A stretch of DNA of 64,000 nucleotides from Oxalobacteraceae sp. CFBP 8761 (GTDB lineage: Bacteria; Pseudomonadota; Gammaproteobacteria; Burkholderiales; Burkholderiaceae_D): positions 186,001-250,000 of the forward strand of contig JACYUE010000005.1 of assembly GCA_014841595.1 (NCBI GenBank). The letters run 5' to 3'. Below, one piece after another: positions 47,160-56,351 of this stretch (position 1 is the stretch's first letter; each line of letters starts with the position of its first letter). The notes beneath the pieces were generated by a model, which saw nothing but the letters and a program-made list of their open reading frames with translations, was not told the origin of the DNA and did not search any database. A program made the position numbers and the translations under genes.

Positions 47160-47799
47160 TACCCGCCGGCCCATGGCCGTGCTGTTGACGAAAGTCGTTC
47201 TGGGCTCGGCCCTTTTGGCATCGCTGTCGGGCTGCTTTGGCCTGATCGTCGGCGCCGGGATCGGCAGCGCCGTCTCGGCGGTCGACCGCCGCACGCTGGG
47301 CGCCCAGACCGAAGACAAGTCGGTCACGGTCAAGGCCGAGATCAAGATGCGCGAAGTCACGAATGGCAACGGCAACATCAACGTCACGAGCTTCAACCGC
47401 AAGGTGCTGCTTACCGGCGAAGTGCGCGACGAGGCCATGAAGGCCGCGGCCGAGCGCGAAGTGCGCAAGATCGAGAACGTCGTGTCGGTCATCAACGAGC
47501 TGAAGATTTCGGGTTCGTCGAGCTACACGTCGCGCTCGAACGATGCGCTCATCACCACCAAGGTCAAGGCCAGCCTGGTCGACATGAAGACCGTGTCGGC
47601 GATCTCGTTCAAGGTCACGACCGAACGCGGCGTGGTCTACCTGATGGGTCTTGTGACCCCGCGCGAAGGCAATATCGCTGCCGATGTCGCCAAGGGCGTC
47701 TCGGGCGTGACGAGCGTGGTGAAGATCTTCGAATACATCAGCGAAGAAGACGCACGCGCCAAGCAGACCAACGCACAGAACGCACCGCAGGGTTCCTGA
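47152..47799 (+). CDS. BON-domain lipoprotein (DolP/YraP-like)
   Basis: 215 residues with a signal peptide and lipobox (LLASLSGC). Two BON domains follow: residues about 50-115 ([10 protein letters not shown]...[17 protein letters not shown]) and 125-195 ([42 protein letters not shown]). It belongs at the outer membrane. E. coli DolP helps outer-membrane integrity and amidase activation. It overlaps diaA by 8 bases and has GGAG at 9 bases upstream. Confidence 0.9.
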   Translation: MRNTRRPMAVLLTKVVLGSALLASLSGCFGLIVGAGIGSAVSAVDRRTLGAQTEDKSVTVKAEIKMREVTNGNGNINVTSFNRKVLLTGEVRDEAMKAAAEREVRKIENVVSVINELKISGSSSYTSRSNDALITTKVKASLVDMKTVSAISFKVTTERGVVYLMGLVTPREGNIAADVAKGVSGVTSVVKIFEYISEEDARAKQTNAQNAPQGS

Positions 47800-47828
47800 A
47801 CCCCGGGTGCATCCGCACCATGCAAAAA

Positions 47829-47863
47829 AGCGGCAGGGCTATAATGGCCCTGCCGCTTTTTTT
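47829..47863. terminator. strong bidirectional terminator with TATAAT loop
   Basis: Arms 47829-47839 and 47847-47857 pair perfectly over 11 bp. T residues follow on the plus strand (to 47863) and AAAAAA precedes on the other side. The 7-base loop reads TATAATG. It separates the BON gene from the TlpA-like gene. Confidence 0.92.
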
Positions 47864-47878
47864 ATTCGATCGCCGACC

Positions 47879-48397
47879 ATGACCGCATCCACACCTTCCC
47901 GCTCCTGGATCAAGCCTGCCGCCATCGGCGCCGTCGTGCTGGCGCTGGCCGGTATCGGCTACGCGTCGCTGGCCAGCAGCACGCCGGCCCCGGACGTCAC
48001 GTTCATCAGCATCGCCGGCGACAAGGTGTCGACGCAGTCGCTGCGCGGCAAAGTCGTGATGGTCAACTTCTGGGCCACCTCGTGCGTCACCTGCGTCAAG
48101 GAGATGCCCGAGATGGTCGCGACCTACAACAAGTACAAGGCCCAAGGCCTGGAATTCGTCGCCGTCGCGATGCAGTACGACCGGCCCGACTACGTGCTGA
48201 ACTTCGCCGAGCAGCGCAAGCTGCCATTTACCGTGGCGCTTGATTCGGCGGGCGACATTGCGCGCCAGTTCGGCGACGTCACGCTCACGCCCACTACCTT
48301 CCTGATCGACAAGCAGGGCCGCATCATCAAGACCTATGTCGGCACGCCTGACTTCGGCGCGGTGCACAAGCTGATCGAGAAAGAGCTGGCCGGCTGA
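47879..48397 (+). CDS. TlpA-like membrane-anchored thioredoxin
   Basis: 172 residues. An N-terminal membrane anchor (PAAIGAVVLALAGIGYASLA) is followed by a thioredoxin fold with the active site FWATSCVTCVKEMPEM (CVTC) and the cis-Pro in TLTPTTFLIDKQG. It faces the periplasm and probably keeps cysteines reduced, for example in cytochrome maturation. ATG 47879 chosen; the frame is open upstream through the terminator. Confidence 0.88.
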   Translation: MTASTPSRSWIKPAAIGAVVLALAGIGYASLASSTPAPDVTFISIAGDKVSTQSLRGKVVMVNFWATSCVTCVKEMPEMVATYNKYKAQGLEFVAVAMQYDRPDYVLNFAEQRKLPFTVALDSAGDIARQFGDVTLTPTTFLIDKQGRIIKTYVGTPDFGAVHKLIEKELAG

Positions 48398-48403
48398 TCC
48401 TGG

Positions 48404-48826
48404 TTATGCTTTCGGATACAGGATCATCTGCGTGCAGCGAAACAGCGCGATGGTCTTGCCGCTGGCCTTGTCCGTGACGGTGGCGTCCCAGATCTGCGTC
48501 GTGCGGCCCAGGTGCACGGCGGTGGCGACGCAGGCGATGGTACCTTCGCGCGCGGTGCCCAGGTGGTTCGATTTCAATTCGATCGTCGTGAAGTTCTGCG
48601 CGCCTTCCGGCAGATTGCTGATGCAGCCATAGCCGGCGCAGGTATCGGCCAGCGTGACCACGCTGCCGGCGTGCAGGTAGCCGTTCGGCGCCAGCAGGTG
48701 CGGCGCGACCGGCATCTCGGCGGCCAGCTTGCCAGGGCTGACCTCCGTAATCTGGATGCCCAGGTGGCCGGGCAGGTACGTTGCGCCGAAGGTGTTGAAG
48801 GCGTCGGTGGTATGCGGGATGCTCAT
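48404..48826 (-). CDS. hotdog-fold thioesterase (PaaI-like)
   Basis: 140 residues. The hotdog fold is recognised by LLAPNGYLHAGSVVTLADTCAGYGC and FTTIELKSNHLGTAREGTI, matching PaaI/YdiI-like acyl-CoA thioesterases. The catalytic acidic residue is the Asp in LADTCAG. Substrate not deducible. It converges on the TlpA-like gene with 6 bases between the stops. Confidence 0.85.
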   Translation of the reverse strand: MSIPHTTDAFNTFGATYLPGHLGIQITEVSPGKLAAEMPVAPHLLAPNGYLHAGSVVTLADTCAGYGCISNLPEGAQNFTTIELKSNHLGTAREGTIACVATAVHLGRTTQIWDATVTDKASGKTIALFRCTQMILYPKA

Positions 48827-48883
48827 GGGGTTGTCTCGGTGTTTTTATGAAAGCGGCATCGTACACCGAGACCATGCTTGGCG

Positions 48884-50893
48884 TCAGCGGCGCCGGCCCT
48901 CATGGTGCTTGCCACCCTTGCCGCCACTCTTTCCACCGTGCCGCTGCCGGGCCGCCGCGTTCTGCTGCTGCAGCAGCGCATCGACGCGCTCGGACGCTTC
49001 GCGCGCCAGCTCCTGCGCCAGCGAGATGCTCGGGAAGTACTCGGGCGCCCGGTACCCCAGCCACGCGTAGGCCGAATACACGCGGCACTGGTCCTCGACC
49101 TCTTGCAGGTTCATGTAGAACAGCTGCTGCGGATTGCTGTGCCCATGCAGCTTGACGACGATCTTCTTGGCCAGCGACAAGCACCAGTGCTCCCACGCCT
49201 TCTGCAGCGCCGGCACGCGGCTCGAGATCGGCACCAGGGAGAGCATGAACTTCTCGGCCACCGACAGCGGCAGCGTGTCGAGCCACTCGGCGCGCTCGTT
49301 CTGGTCTTCGGTGATGCGCGGGTAGAAGAAGCCGTCCGGCACGTCGATATTGTGGACAAACCGCTTGAGCAGCTTGACCAGCGAGGTCTCGCCCGTCACC
49401 GACGAAATGCGGTGCAGCTGCTCGAGCGACGGCGCCACGGCGAAACCGCTGGTCGCCACGGCCGGAATTTTTTCTTTCATCAGCGAGCGCATGACCTGGT
49501 GCGTCTCGTCGTCGTAGCCGACGACGAAGCCTTCGTCGTGCACGCCGTAGCGCCCTGCCCGGCCCGCGATCTGCTTGGCCAGCGCAGCGGAGATTTCTTC
49601 TTCTTCCACGCCGTTGTACTTGACCGTGGTCGTCATCACGATGCGCGCAATCGGCATGTTCAGCCCCATCGCCAGTGCATCGGTACCAACCACGATATCG
49701 GCCTGGCCGTCGCGGAAGCGCTCGGCCTGCGCGCGGCGCACCTCGGGCGACAGGTTGCCGTAGACGGTGGCCACCGACAGCCCCTTGTCGGTGATCATGT
49801 CGCGCCACTTGAGCACCTCGCGGCGCGAGAACGCGATCACGGCGTCGCCGCGGCGCAGGTTCGACAGCTTGCGCACCGCCATCGGTTCCATCTCCAGAGG
49901 CCCCATCCGCTTGAGCACATGCACTTCGAGCGGCACATCGAGCCGCTCGGCCAGCGCCTCGATCGCGCGCCGCGCTTCCGGCGCGCCGACCAGGTACACG
50001 ACCGACGCCGGCGCGCCGCACACGGCAGCAGTCCAGGCGGCGCCGCGGTCGCGGTCGGCCAGCATCTGGATCTCGTCGATCACGGCCACATCGATCGGCG
50101 TTTTCGAGTCGAGCATTTCGACGGTGCTGGCGACGTGCGTCGCGCCCTCGACCAGGCGCCGTTCTTCACCCGTGATCAGGCTGACCTTGATCGCTTCACC
50201 GTGCGGGCGCGCAGCCTGCAGGCGCTCGTAGTTTTCCAGGGCCAGCAGGCGCAGCGGCGCGAGGTACACGCCGCTCGGCGCCTTGGCCAGCGCTTCCATC
50301 GCGCGGTGCGTCTTGCCCGAGTTGGTGGGGCCCAAGAGCGCGATGAACTTGCGGCCCATGCGGCTGGCGACGTCGAACGAGCGCGGGTACTCGGCCAGGT
50401 TGATGCTTTCCTTGGTGCGCGCCGCGTGGCGCTCTTCGGCGTCGCGCTCGATCGCGTGGGTCAGGCGCTGCGAAATCCGCTGGAACACGTACTCGGCCGG
50501 CTCGGACGTTTGCAGCTCATCCAGCACATCGAGAAACAGCATCGGGTCGTAGCCGGCATCGTCAGCGTCGCCCGCCAGGTCGCGCACGAATTCCTCGGCG
50601 TCCTGATGCAGGCGCGCGAGATCGGCGTCACCGGTGCGCTCTTCGATCAGCGCGCGCCGCCCGGCCGCGTCCAGCTTGCGCCACTTGCTCGGCTTGGCCA
50701 GCACGCCGCGCGACGGCACCAGGCGGTACGGCACGTGCAAGCCTTCGTAGCGCACCACGCCCGAGAAGCGCAGAAACACGCGGCCTTCCAGTTTGACCAG
50801 TTCGATGCCGCGCGCGGCCAGGTCAAGTGTGCGCTCGAGCGCGGCGTCGTCTTCGGGAATATCGGCGGGGGTGTCGTTCGGGAGAATGCTCAT
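48884..50893 (-). CDS. Suv3-like superfamily 2 RNA helicase
   Basis: 669 residues. The helicase core starts at about residue 180: Walker A LLGPTNSGKTHRAMEAL, APLRLLALENYERL, ITGEERRLVEGATHVASTVEM, motif II VIDEIQML, then VIAFSRREVLKWRDMI and GMGLNM-like ALAMGLNMPIARIV with QIAGRAGRYG. The GPTNSGKT and DEIQ forms are diagnostic of the mitochondrial Suv3 group rather than DEAD-box proteins. The C-terminus ends in a basic Gly/Lys/Arg tail. The roughly 175-residue N-terminal domain I do not recognise. Probably acts in RNA turnover; bacterial members are poorly studied. Confidence 0.87.
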   Translation of the reverse strand: MSILPNDTPADIPEDDAALERTLDLAARGIELVKLEGRVFLRFSGVVRYEGLHVPYRLVPSRGVLAKPSKWRKLDAAGRRALIEERTGDADLARLHQDAEEFVRDLAGDADDAGYDPMLFLDVLDELQTSEPAEYVFQRISQRLTHAIERDAEERHAARTKESINLAEYPRSFDVASRMGRKFIALLGPTNSGKTHRAMEALAKAPSGVYLAPLRLLALENYERLQAARPHGEAIKVSLITGEERRLVEGATHVASTVEMLDSKTPIDVAVIDEIQMLADRDRGAAWTAAVCGAPASVVYLVGAPEARRAIEALAERLDVPLEVHVLKRMGPLEMEPMAVRKLSNLRRGDAVIAFSRREVLKWRDMITDKGLSVATVYGNLSPEVRRAQAERFRDGQADIVVGTDALAMGLNMPIARIVMTTTVKYNGVEEEEISAALAKQIAGRAGRYGVHDEGFVVGYDDETHQVMRSLMKEKIPAVATSGFAVAPSLEQLHRISSVTGETSLVKLLKRFVHNIDVPDGFFYPRITEDQNERAEWLDTLPLSVAEKFMLSLVPISSRVPALQKAWEHWCLSLAKKIVVKLHGHSNPQQLFYMNLQEVEDQCRVYSAYAWLGYRAPEYFPSISLAQELAREASERVDALLQQQNAAARQRHGGKSGGKGGKHHEGRRR

Positions 50894-50992
50894 GGCTGGC
50901 TGCGCAAAAATCGGTTGCCGCTACTATATCGCGGATGCGAATCACGCACGGCCACTGGCCAATTTCCTGTCGCGCTACCAGCCGCCGTCGCG

Positions 50993-51775
50993 TTACAGCA
51001 CCGCCGTGTAGATGGTTTTGCCAGCCAGGCCCATCATGAACAACCCGAATCCCCGGCGCAGCACCAATGTCGGCAGTGCCGCCGCCGCCCACACGCCGAA
51101 CCTGGACGCCACCACCGCACACACGCTCATCACCAGCAGCGCATGCAGGTCGATATAGCCCCAGCGCCAGTCGTGCGGTGCGCCGGCAGTCACGCCGAAG
51201 CCGATCATCGCGCCCAGCGAGATGGGCAGGATGACGCCGGTGGCGGTGCCGATCGCACGGCGAATCGGTAATCCGACGTGGGTCAGGAAGAACGTGATGA
51301 CCGAAGCGCCCCCCATTCCCGCCAACGAATACGCCACGCCTGACACTACGCCAGCGGCCACCCGGAAGCGCACGAAGGCCACCGACACCATCCCGTCATG
51401 CTCGCGCTGGATCAGCAACTTGAACCCGAAATAGGCCAGCATCAGCGCCAGGCCAAGCGCAAGCCAGACGCCCGGTATGCGCGTTGCCACCAGGGCGCCT
51501 GCCGTCGCCCCCAGGCCTGCCGGAATGAACAGTTTCTTCAGCCAGACAAAATCGACATTGCCACGTTCACAGTGACTCAGAAATGACGCCATGCCGGTGA
51601 ATGCCATGGTGGCGAGTGAAGTACCGAATGCGAGGCGAATTGCCTCGTTATTCTCCATGCCGCCACTTTGATACAGATACATCAGCACTGGAATAACAAT
51701 CGCGCCACCGCCAATGCCGAATATCCCTGCCATAAAACCTGCGGCAACGCCCGCTGCGATCAGATTGAATAACAT
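50993..51775 (-). CDS. TauE/SafE-family sulfite or organic anion exporter
   Basis: 260 residues from ATG 51775; an upstream in-frame GTG at 51781 is less likely. Eight or so membrane helices with the duplicated TauE motif: GFMAGIFGIGGGAIVIPVLMY near the N-terminus and AGVVSGVAYSLAGMGGASVITFF in the middle. Members export sulfite or sulfur-containing anions. No sulfur-metabolism gene is adjacent. Confidence 0.85.
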   Translation of the reverse strand: MLFNLIAAGVAAGFMAGIFGIGGGAIVIPVLMYLYQSGGMENNEAIRLAFGTSLATMAFTGMASFLSHCERGNVDFVWLKKLFIPAGLGATAGALVATRIPGVWLALGLALMLAYFGFKLLIQREHDGMVSVAFVRFRVAAGVVSGVAYSLAGMGGASVITFFLTHVGLPIRRAIGTATGVILPISLGAMIGFGVTAGAPHDWRWGYIDLHALLVMSVCAVVASRFGVWAAAALPTLVLRRGFGLFMMGLAGKTIYTAVL

Positions 51776-52226
51776 GGGCACTTTTCATTTGAACGAACGG
51801 GAATGCGTCTGCATGAACGCACGCGTTAAAGCGTGCCGCCAATTTGAACTTTATTCAATATAATCAGACTGCTGAAGCCAGACTATATTAGCATCGCGAC
51901 GAACGTTATTCCATTTCCTCCGCATATCAGCCAAATATATAAATTACATGCTTCGAGCATTATTTAATATTATGAGAGATTATATTCAGCAAGAATCAAG
52001 CGTCCAGAGTCGAATGCCGCACCCGTGCTGCAACGGCGGTCTTTGATAACGAGAGCGAAGGAAGGAACGGGGACATACGACCCGGCACAGAGGATCGTCG
52101 CGCAGGGAGCACGACGGCTGCGGGGTCAAGGGAGGGGTTCCGCCGACATTGCTGCGGCGGTGTATGAGACGGTGCGACCTGCCTTCGCCGGCACGTGATG
52201 GCCGGCTGAAGGCAGTTTGGGGCAGC
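51776..52226. other. 451-base gap, half of it AT-rich, no gene seen
   Basis: Bases 51840-52000 are markedly AT-rich for this genome and probably hold the tauE promoter (minus strand). Bases 52020-52100 include AACGGGGACATACGACCC, similar in style to REP-type sequences of related genera. A hairpin follows near the lipA stop. No open frame with a start signal is visible. Confidence 0.5.
52179..52215 (-). terminator. long hairpin after lipA
   Basis: CTGCCTTC plus GCCGGC (52179-52192) pairs with GCCGGC and GAAGGCAG (52201-52206, 52208-52215), 14 bp with one bulged T and an 8-base loop. It begins 11 bases after the lipA stop. No T run follows, so termination is plausible but not certain. Confidence 0.45.
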
Positions 52227-53219
52227 TTACGCCGCCACGCCCGCGTTGTGCGCCTGCTGGTCGGCGTGATACGACGAACGCACCATCGCACCGACCGCTG
52301 CGTGCACGAAGCCCATCTCGTAGGCTTTTTCTTCGAACATCTTGAAGACATCCGGGTGCACGTAGCGGCGCACCGGCAGGTGCGAATTGGTCGGCGCCAG
52401 GTACTGGCCGATCGTGAGCATGTCGATGTCGTGATCGCGCATGTCCTGCATCACCTGCAGGATTTCTTCATCGGTCTCGCCCAGGCCGACCATGATGCCC
52501 GACTTGGTGACCGCGCTCGGGTACATCTTCTTGAAGTCGCGCAGCAGCACCAGCGAGTGCGTGTAGTCGGCGCCCGGACGGGCTTCCTTGTACAGGCGCG
52601 GCACGGTTTCCAGGTTGTGGTTCATCACGTCGGGCAGGCCGTCGGCGAAGATGTTCAGTGCTTTCTCGAGGCGGCCGCGGAAGTCGGGCACCAGCACTTC
52701 GATCTTGGTGCCCGGGCTCGAGGCGCGCGTTTTCTGGATGCACTCGACAAAGTGGCCGGCGCCGCCGTCACGCAGGTCGTCGCGGTCGACCGACGTGATC
52801 ACGACGTACGACAGGCGCAGCGCAGCGATGGTCTTGGCCAGGTTGGCCGGCTCGTTGATGTCGAGCGGGTCAGGACGACCGTGGCCGACGTCGCAGAACG
52901 GGCAGCGGCGGGTGCACTTGTCGCCCATGATCATGAACGTCGCGGTGCCCTTGCCGAAGCATTCGCCGATGTTCGGGCAGCTCGCTTCTTCGCACACGGT
53001 CACCAGGTTGTTGGCGCGCAGGATGTCCTTGATTTCGTAGAAGCGCGACGAGGCGGTGGCCGCCTTGACGCGGATCCAGTCGGGCTTTTTCAGGCGTTCC
53101 ATCTCGGCGATCGGCACGATCTTGATCGGGATGCGCGAGGTCTTGCTGGCGCCTTTTTGCTTTTCGCTGGCGTTGTAGGCGGCTGCGGCGGCGACGCCGG
53201 TATCGATTTCGGAAGTCAT
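52227..53219 (-). CDS. lipA: lipoyl synthase
   Basis: 330 residues, radical SAM. Both cluster motifs are present: [12 protein letters not shown] for the auxiliary cluster and [10 protein letters not shown] for the SAM cluster, with the C-terminal RSSYHADQ Ser ligand. It inserts two sulfurs into octanoyl groups on E2 subunits and GcvH. The ATG overlaps the lipB stop by 4 bases, the usual coupled lipBA order. Confidence 0.96.
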   Translation of the reverse strand: MTSEIDTGVAAAAAYNASEKQKGASKTSRIPIKIVPIAEMERLKKPDWIRVKAATASSRFYEIKDILRANNLVTVCEEASCPNIGECFGKGTATFMIMGDKCTRRCPFCDVGHGRPDPLDINEPANLAKTIAALRLSYVVITSVDRDDLRDGGAGHFVECIQKTRASSPGTKIEVLVPDFRGRLEKALNIFADGLPDVMNHNLETVPRLYKEARPGADYTHSLVLLRDFKKMYPSAVTKSGIMVGLGETDEEILQVMQDMRDHDIDMLTIGQYLAPTNSHLPVRRYVHPDVFKMFEEKAYEMGFVHAAVGAMVRSSYHADQQAHNAGVAA

Positions 53220-53923
53220 AGGCTCGTTGCCCTCGCGGGGCTGTCAGTTGATTTGTTCGGGTCTGGCTGGACGCCCTCGGGTGCCAGCTGATCGACCAGG
53301 GCCTGGGCCAGCGCCCGCTGTACATCGTGCAGCGGCGCCTCGACGCCCATCGTGCGCATATCGACTGTGACCAGTCCGGAGTAACCGCACGGATTGATCC
53401 AGGTGAACGGGGCCAGGTCCATCGCCACGTTCAGCGATACGCCATGGTAGGTGCAACCATTGCCGCGTACTTTCAGGCCCAGCGCAGCGATCTTGGCGCC
53501 TTTGCGCGGACCGTCTGCGATATAGATGCCGGGTGCACCGGCAACGCGCTCACCGCCAAGATTATACGCCCCTAACACATCGATCACCGCCTGTTCGATT
53601 TTTTCCACAAACTGGCGCGCGTACAGCTTGCCGCCCGGCTTGTTGCGGCGCAGGTCCATTAACAGATAGATCACGACCTGGCCCGGGCCATGGAAGGTCA
53701 CTTCGCCGCCACGGTCGGTCTGGATGACCGGGATGTCGTGCGGGGCCAGCACGTGTTCGCGGTCGGCGCCCAGGCCCAGCGTAAACACGGGCGGATGCTC
53801 GACGATCCACAGCTCGTCGCGCGATTCGGGCGTGCGCGCATCGGTGAAGGCGCGCATCGCGGCGAAGGTGGGCTCGTAATCGGCCTGGCCGAGGTCACGA
53901 ATCAGGGTGGAGGTCGCTGACAT
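53216..53923 (-). CDS. lipB: octanoyl-ACP:protein N-octanoyltransferase
   Basis: 235 residues from ATG 53923; an in-frame TTG at 53932 also exists. Signatures are [41 protein letters not shown] and the active-site region [25 protein letters not shown] with the catalytic Lys and Cys of the family (Cys in the later INPCGYSG). It transfers octanoyl from ACP to lipoyl domains, the step before LipA. Confidence 0.95.
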   Translation of the reverse strand: MSATSTLIRDLGQADYEPTFAAMRAFTDARTPESRDELWIVEHPPVFTLGLGADREHVLAPHDIPVIQTDRGGEVTFHGPGQVVIYLLMDLRRNKPGGKLYARQFVEKIEQAVIDVLGAYNLGGERVAGAPGIYIADGPRKGAKIAALGLKVRGNGCTYHGVSLNVAMDLAPFTWINPCGYSGLVTVDMRTMGVEAPLHDVQRALAQALVDQLAPEGVQPDPNKSTDSPARATSL

Positions 53924-53938
53924 CTGGGGCAAACGCCG

Positions 53939-54205
53939 TTACAGGACCATCTTGACCATCGGATGCGTCGACAGCGTGCGGTACACCTCGTCGAGCATTT
54001 CGCGGCTGGTGGCGCGGATGGTCACGGTCAGGCCCGTGTAGTTGCCCTTGGTTGATGGCCGGGTTTCCAGCTTGCTCTCGTCGAAGGTGGGATCGAGCTG
54101 GGTCACCAGCGCCACGATGGTCGGGGCGAAGTCGATGTGGCTCGCGCCCATCACCTTGATCGGGAAGTCGCTCGGGTATTCGATGAGGGAATCTTTGGGG
54201 TCCAT
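53939..54205 (-). CDS. DUF493/YbeD-family protein
   Basis: 88 residues from ATG 54205. SLIEYPSDFPIKVMG at the N-terminus and the ferredoxin-like-fold pattern through NYTGLTVTIRATSREMLDEVYRTLSTHPMVKMVL are typical. It lies 15 bases ahead of lipB in the same direction, as ybeD does near lipB in E. coli. A regulatory role is suspected in the family but not established. Confidence 0.92.
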   Translation of the reverse strand: MDPKDSLIEYPSDFPIKVMGASHIDFAPTIVALVTQLDPTFDESKLETRPSTKGNYTGLTVTIRATSREMLDEVYRTLSTHPMVKMVL

Positions 54206-54241
54206 GGCTGTAATCCTGTGCAAAAGCGCATTGTAGCCAAT

Positions 54242-54282
54242 ACCGGCGGTTTCGCCCTGAGGGTGGGCTGAAAACCGCCGGT
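54242..54282 (-). terminator. 11-bp hairpin with inner stem
   Basis: ACCGGCGGTTT (54242-54252) and AAACCGCCGGT (54272-54282) pair perfectly. Inside them GCCC (54254-54257) pairs with GGGC (54265-54268). It follows the stop of the FecR/DUF6600-like gene by 5 bases; no T run follows on that strand. Confidence 0.5.
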
Positions 54283-54287
54283 TTCAG

Positions 54288-56237
54288 TCAGCGCTCCACG
54301 CGCGACACGCCGCGCGCATCGGTGTTGGCGCGCTGGTCGTTATTGCGCTGCGCCGGGGTAAAGGCGGGCGCCGACGGCTGCGGACGCGGCGCCGGCGGGG
54401 CCACCATCTGCGGCGGCGCGGCGGGCCGCTGCGGTGCGTTCAGCATCGGAGCAGGCTCGGGACGCGGCTGTGGGCGAGGTTCGGGACGCGATTCCGGCCG
54501 CGGGTCTGGTCGTGGCTCCGGCCGCGCAAACGCCGGCGCGCTGGTCGACATGACCGGCTGCCGCTGAATACGTTCGGCCTGCTCGCGCATGCGCTCGCGC
54601 CCTAATCGCTCACGGTCGTTGCGCTCGACCTGGAAGCGCATGCGGTCCATCTGGTTGCGGTTCTCGAATTCACGGCCCATGCGTTCGCGCTCGCCCTGCT
54701 CACGCAGCGCCCGCTCTTGCCCCTCCATGCGCTCGCGCGCCAGTCGCTCGCCGTTATTGCGTTCGCGCGTGAGCCGTTCCTGCTCACCGCGTTCGCGCGC
54801 CTGCTGCTCGAACTGCATGCGCTCGAGGGCTGGGCGCTCGAGGCCTGGGCGCTCGATGGCGGTACGCCCGACGCCGGTCTGCCCGACATTTGCACGCTCG
54901 AGCAGGTCGCGCCGGTCGCGGTTCCAGCCGGCGCGCGCCACCAGTGGCGGCGGCGGCGCGCTGCCCGGCGTGCCCGGCGCCAGCTGCTCCGGACGATTCG
55001 GGCGCGGCGCGCGCGGGACGATCACCGGACCGCGCCCGCCGAACTGCTCGCGCGGCACGACGGTCAGGCCATTGTAGCGACCTGGCTGCTGTTGCTCGCG
55101 GCGGGTGGCGTGGCGCCAGTCGTTCAGGCGGCGCAGGCGCTCGCTCGACAGGCGATAGCCCGGCACGTAGCGGTCATACGGGCTGAGTGGATACCAGCCA
55201 TGCGCCGCCAGGTTGTGCGACTGGAAGCCCACATTCCAGTTGCTGCCGCCGACCCAGCCGACCAGCGCCGGCGACCACACGGGGCGCCGCTCGAGACGGC
55301 CCGGCGCCCAGGCCCAGCGATTGCGCACCTGCACCCAGCGCCCGTAGTGGAAGGGCGCGTAACCCCACGGCGCATTGTCGACCCAGGTCCAGCCCCACGG
55401 GGCGATGAAGGTCCAGCTGCCGTCGCGGTAGGGCGTCCAGTCGGCGGCCACCTGCGGGGTCCACAGGCTGCCGTAGTCCGAACTCGTGCTCCAGCTGCCG
55501 TAGCGGTCGAGTTCTTCGTAGCCGGTCATCTCCGTGCCGATATGGCGCGAGGATTGCGCTGCCACGAGGGCCTGGTCGCGCGTGAGCGACCAGTCGTCGA
55601 AGTTGTCGCGCTGCGCCTGCAGCGTGCGCACATCCTCATCGCGCACCTGGGCCGCGCGCCCGCCACGCACGGTCAGGCTGGCGCCGGCGCCGTCGACCTG
55701 TGCTTCGCCATCGAGCACACTGACCAGGCTCGTATCGCGTTCACGCTCGGCGTCCACGCGCAGGCGTCCCGGCTGCGTCAGGCGCACGGTGGCCTGCGCC
55801 GTGCGCAGTTCGAATTCGGGCACGACGTCGACGTTCATCACGCGCACGCTGACGCTGCCGTAATGCAGGCGCAGGCGCAGGCTGTCATCGTCCAGTTCCG
55901 TGACCTCGAGCGAGCTGTCGCTGTCGAGCCGGATGGCGGTGGAGCCGATCCGCAGCTCGGTGCGCGCGCCGGGCGCGGTGGAGATCAGGTTGCGCGACGT
56001 GATCGGCCAGTTCAGTTGCGCCGGGGACGATTCGGCGCCGACGTCGCCACCGATGTCGACCTTGCCCTGGACCAGCGAGATGCGCCCGGCCCGGCCCGGA
56101 GCCTCGGCCAGTTGCGTGTCGTCCAGCACCTGGCCCTGTTCGAGCGCGTCGGTCTGCAGTACCGTTTGCGCCGGTACAGACGTGGAAAACGCCGCCAGTA
56201 CGAGCAATGCGGCGGTCGGGGCGAAACGATGGGTCAT
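54288..56237 (-). CDS. secreted FecR-domain / DUF6600-like protein
   Basis: 649 residues with a signal peptide (cut near VPAQT). Residues about 50-205 look like a FecR-type domain (GRISLVQGKVDI, LISTAPGARTELRIGSTAIRLD, VSVLDGEAQVDG). Residues about 235-370 are rich in Trp, Tyr and Gly (YGSWSTSSDYGSLWTPQV, WTFIAPWGWTWVDNAPWGYAPFHYGRWV), typical of DUF6600. The rest is disordered: a long Arg/Glu-rich stretch (ERLTRERNNGERLARER) and a Pro/Arg tail. No anti-sigma-factor partner is adjacent. Envelope role likely, exact function unknown. Confidence 0.78.
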   Translation of the reverse strand: MTHRFAPTAALLVLAAFSTSVPAQTVLQTDALEQGQVLDDTQLAEAPGRAGRISLVQGKVDIGGDVGAESSPAQLNWPITSRNLISTAPGARTELRIGSTAIRLDSDSSLEVTELDDDSLRLRLHYGSVSVRVMNVDVVPEFELRTAQATVRLTQPGRLRVDAERERDTSLVSVLDGEAQVDGAGASLTVRGGRAAQVRDEDVRTLQAQRDNFDDWSLTRDQALVAAQSSRHIGTEMTGYEELDRYGSWSTSSDYGSLWTPQVAADWTPYRDGSWTFIAPWGWTWVDNAPWGYAPFHYGRWVQVRNRWAWAPGRLERRPVWSPALVGWVGGSNWNVGFQSHNLAAHGWYPLSPYDRYVPGYRLSSERLRRLNDWRHATRREQQQPGRYNGLTVVPREQFGGRGPVIVPRAPRPNRPEQLAPGTPGSAPPPPLVARAGWNRDRRDLLERANVGQTGVGRTAIERPGLERPALERMQFEQQARERGEQERLTRERNNGERLARERMEGQERALREQGERERMGREFENRNQMDRMRFQVERNDRERLGRERMREQAERIQRQPVMSTSAPAFARPEPRPDPRPESRPEPRPQPRPEPAPMLNAPQRPAAPPQMVAPPAPRPQPSAPAFTPAQRNNDQRANTDARGVSRVER

Positions 56238-56351
56238 GGTGGTGCTCCGGAGGGGGAACGCAGACGGAAGGGTACAAACGCATTACAACGCGCGCCCGCT
56301 GACGGGGCAACGCGGCTTACAAACAGTTGCATCTGCCGGCAGACCGGCGCG

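Noticed and set aside
47840..47845. TATAAT in the terminator loop as a promoter for the TlpA-like gene
   Set aside because: No -35 element lies at the right distance, and the bases are sequestered in a strong hairpin; probably coincidence.
48878..51271. 797-codon open frame on the plus strand
   Set aside because: Antisense to the Suv3-like helicase; rich in Arg, His and Gln with no recognisable domain.
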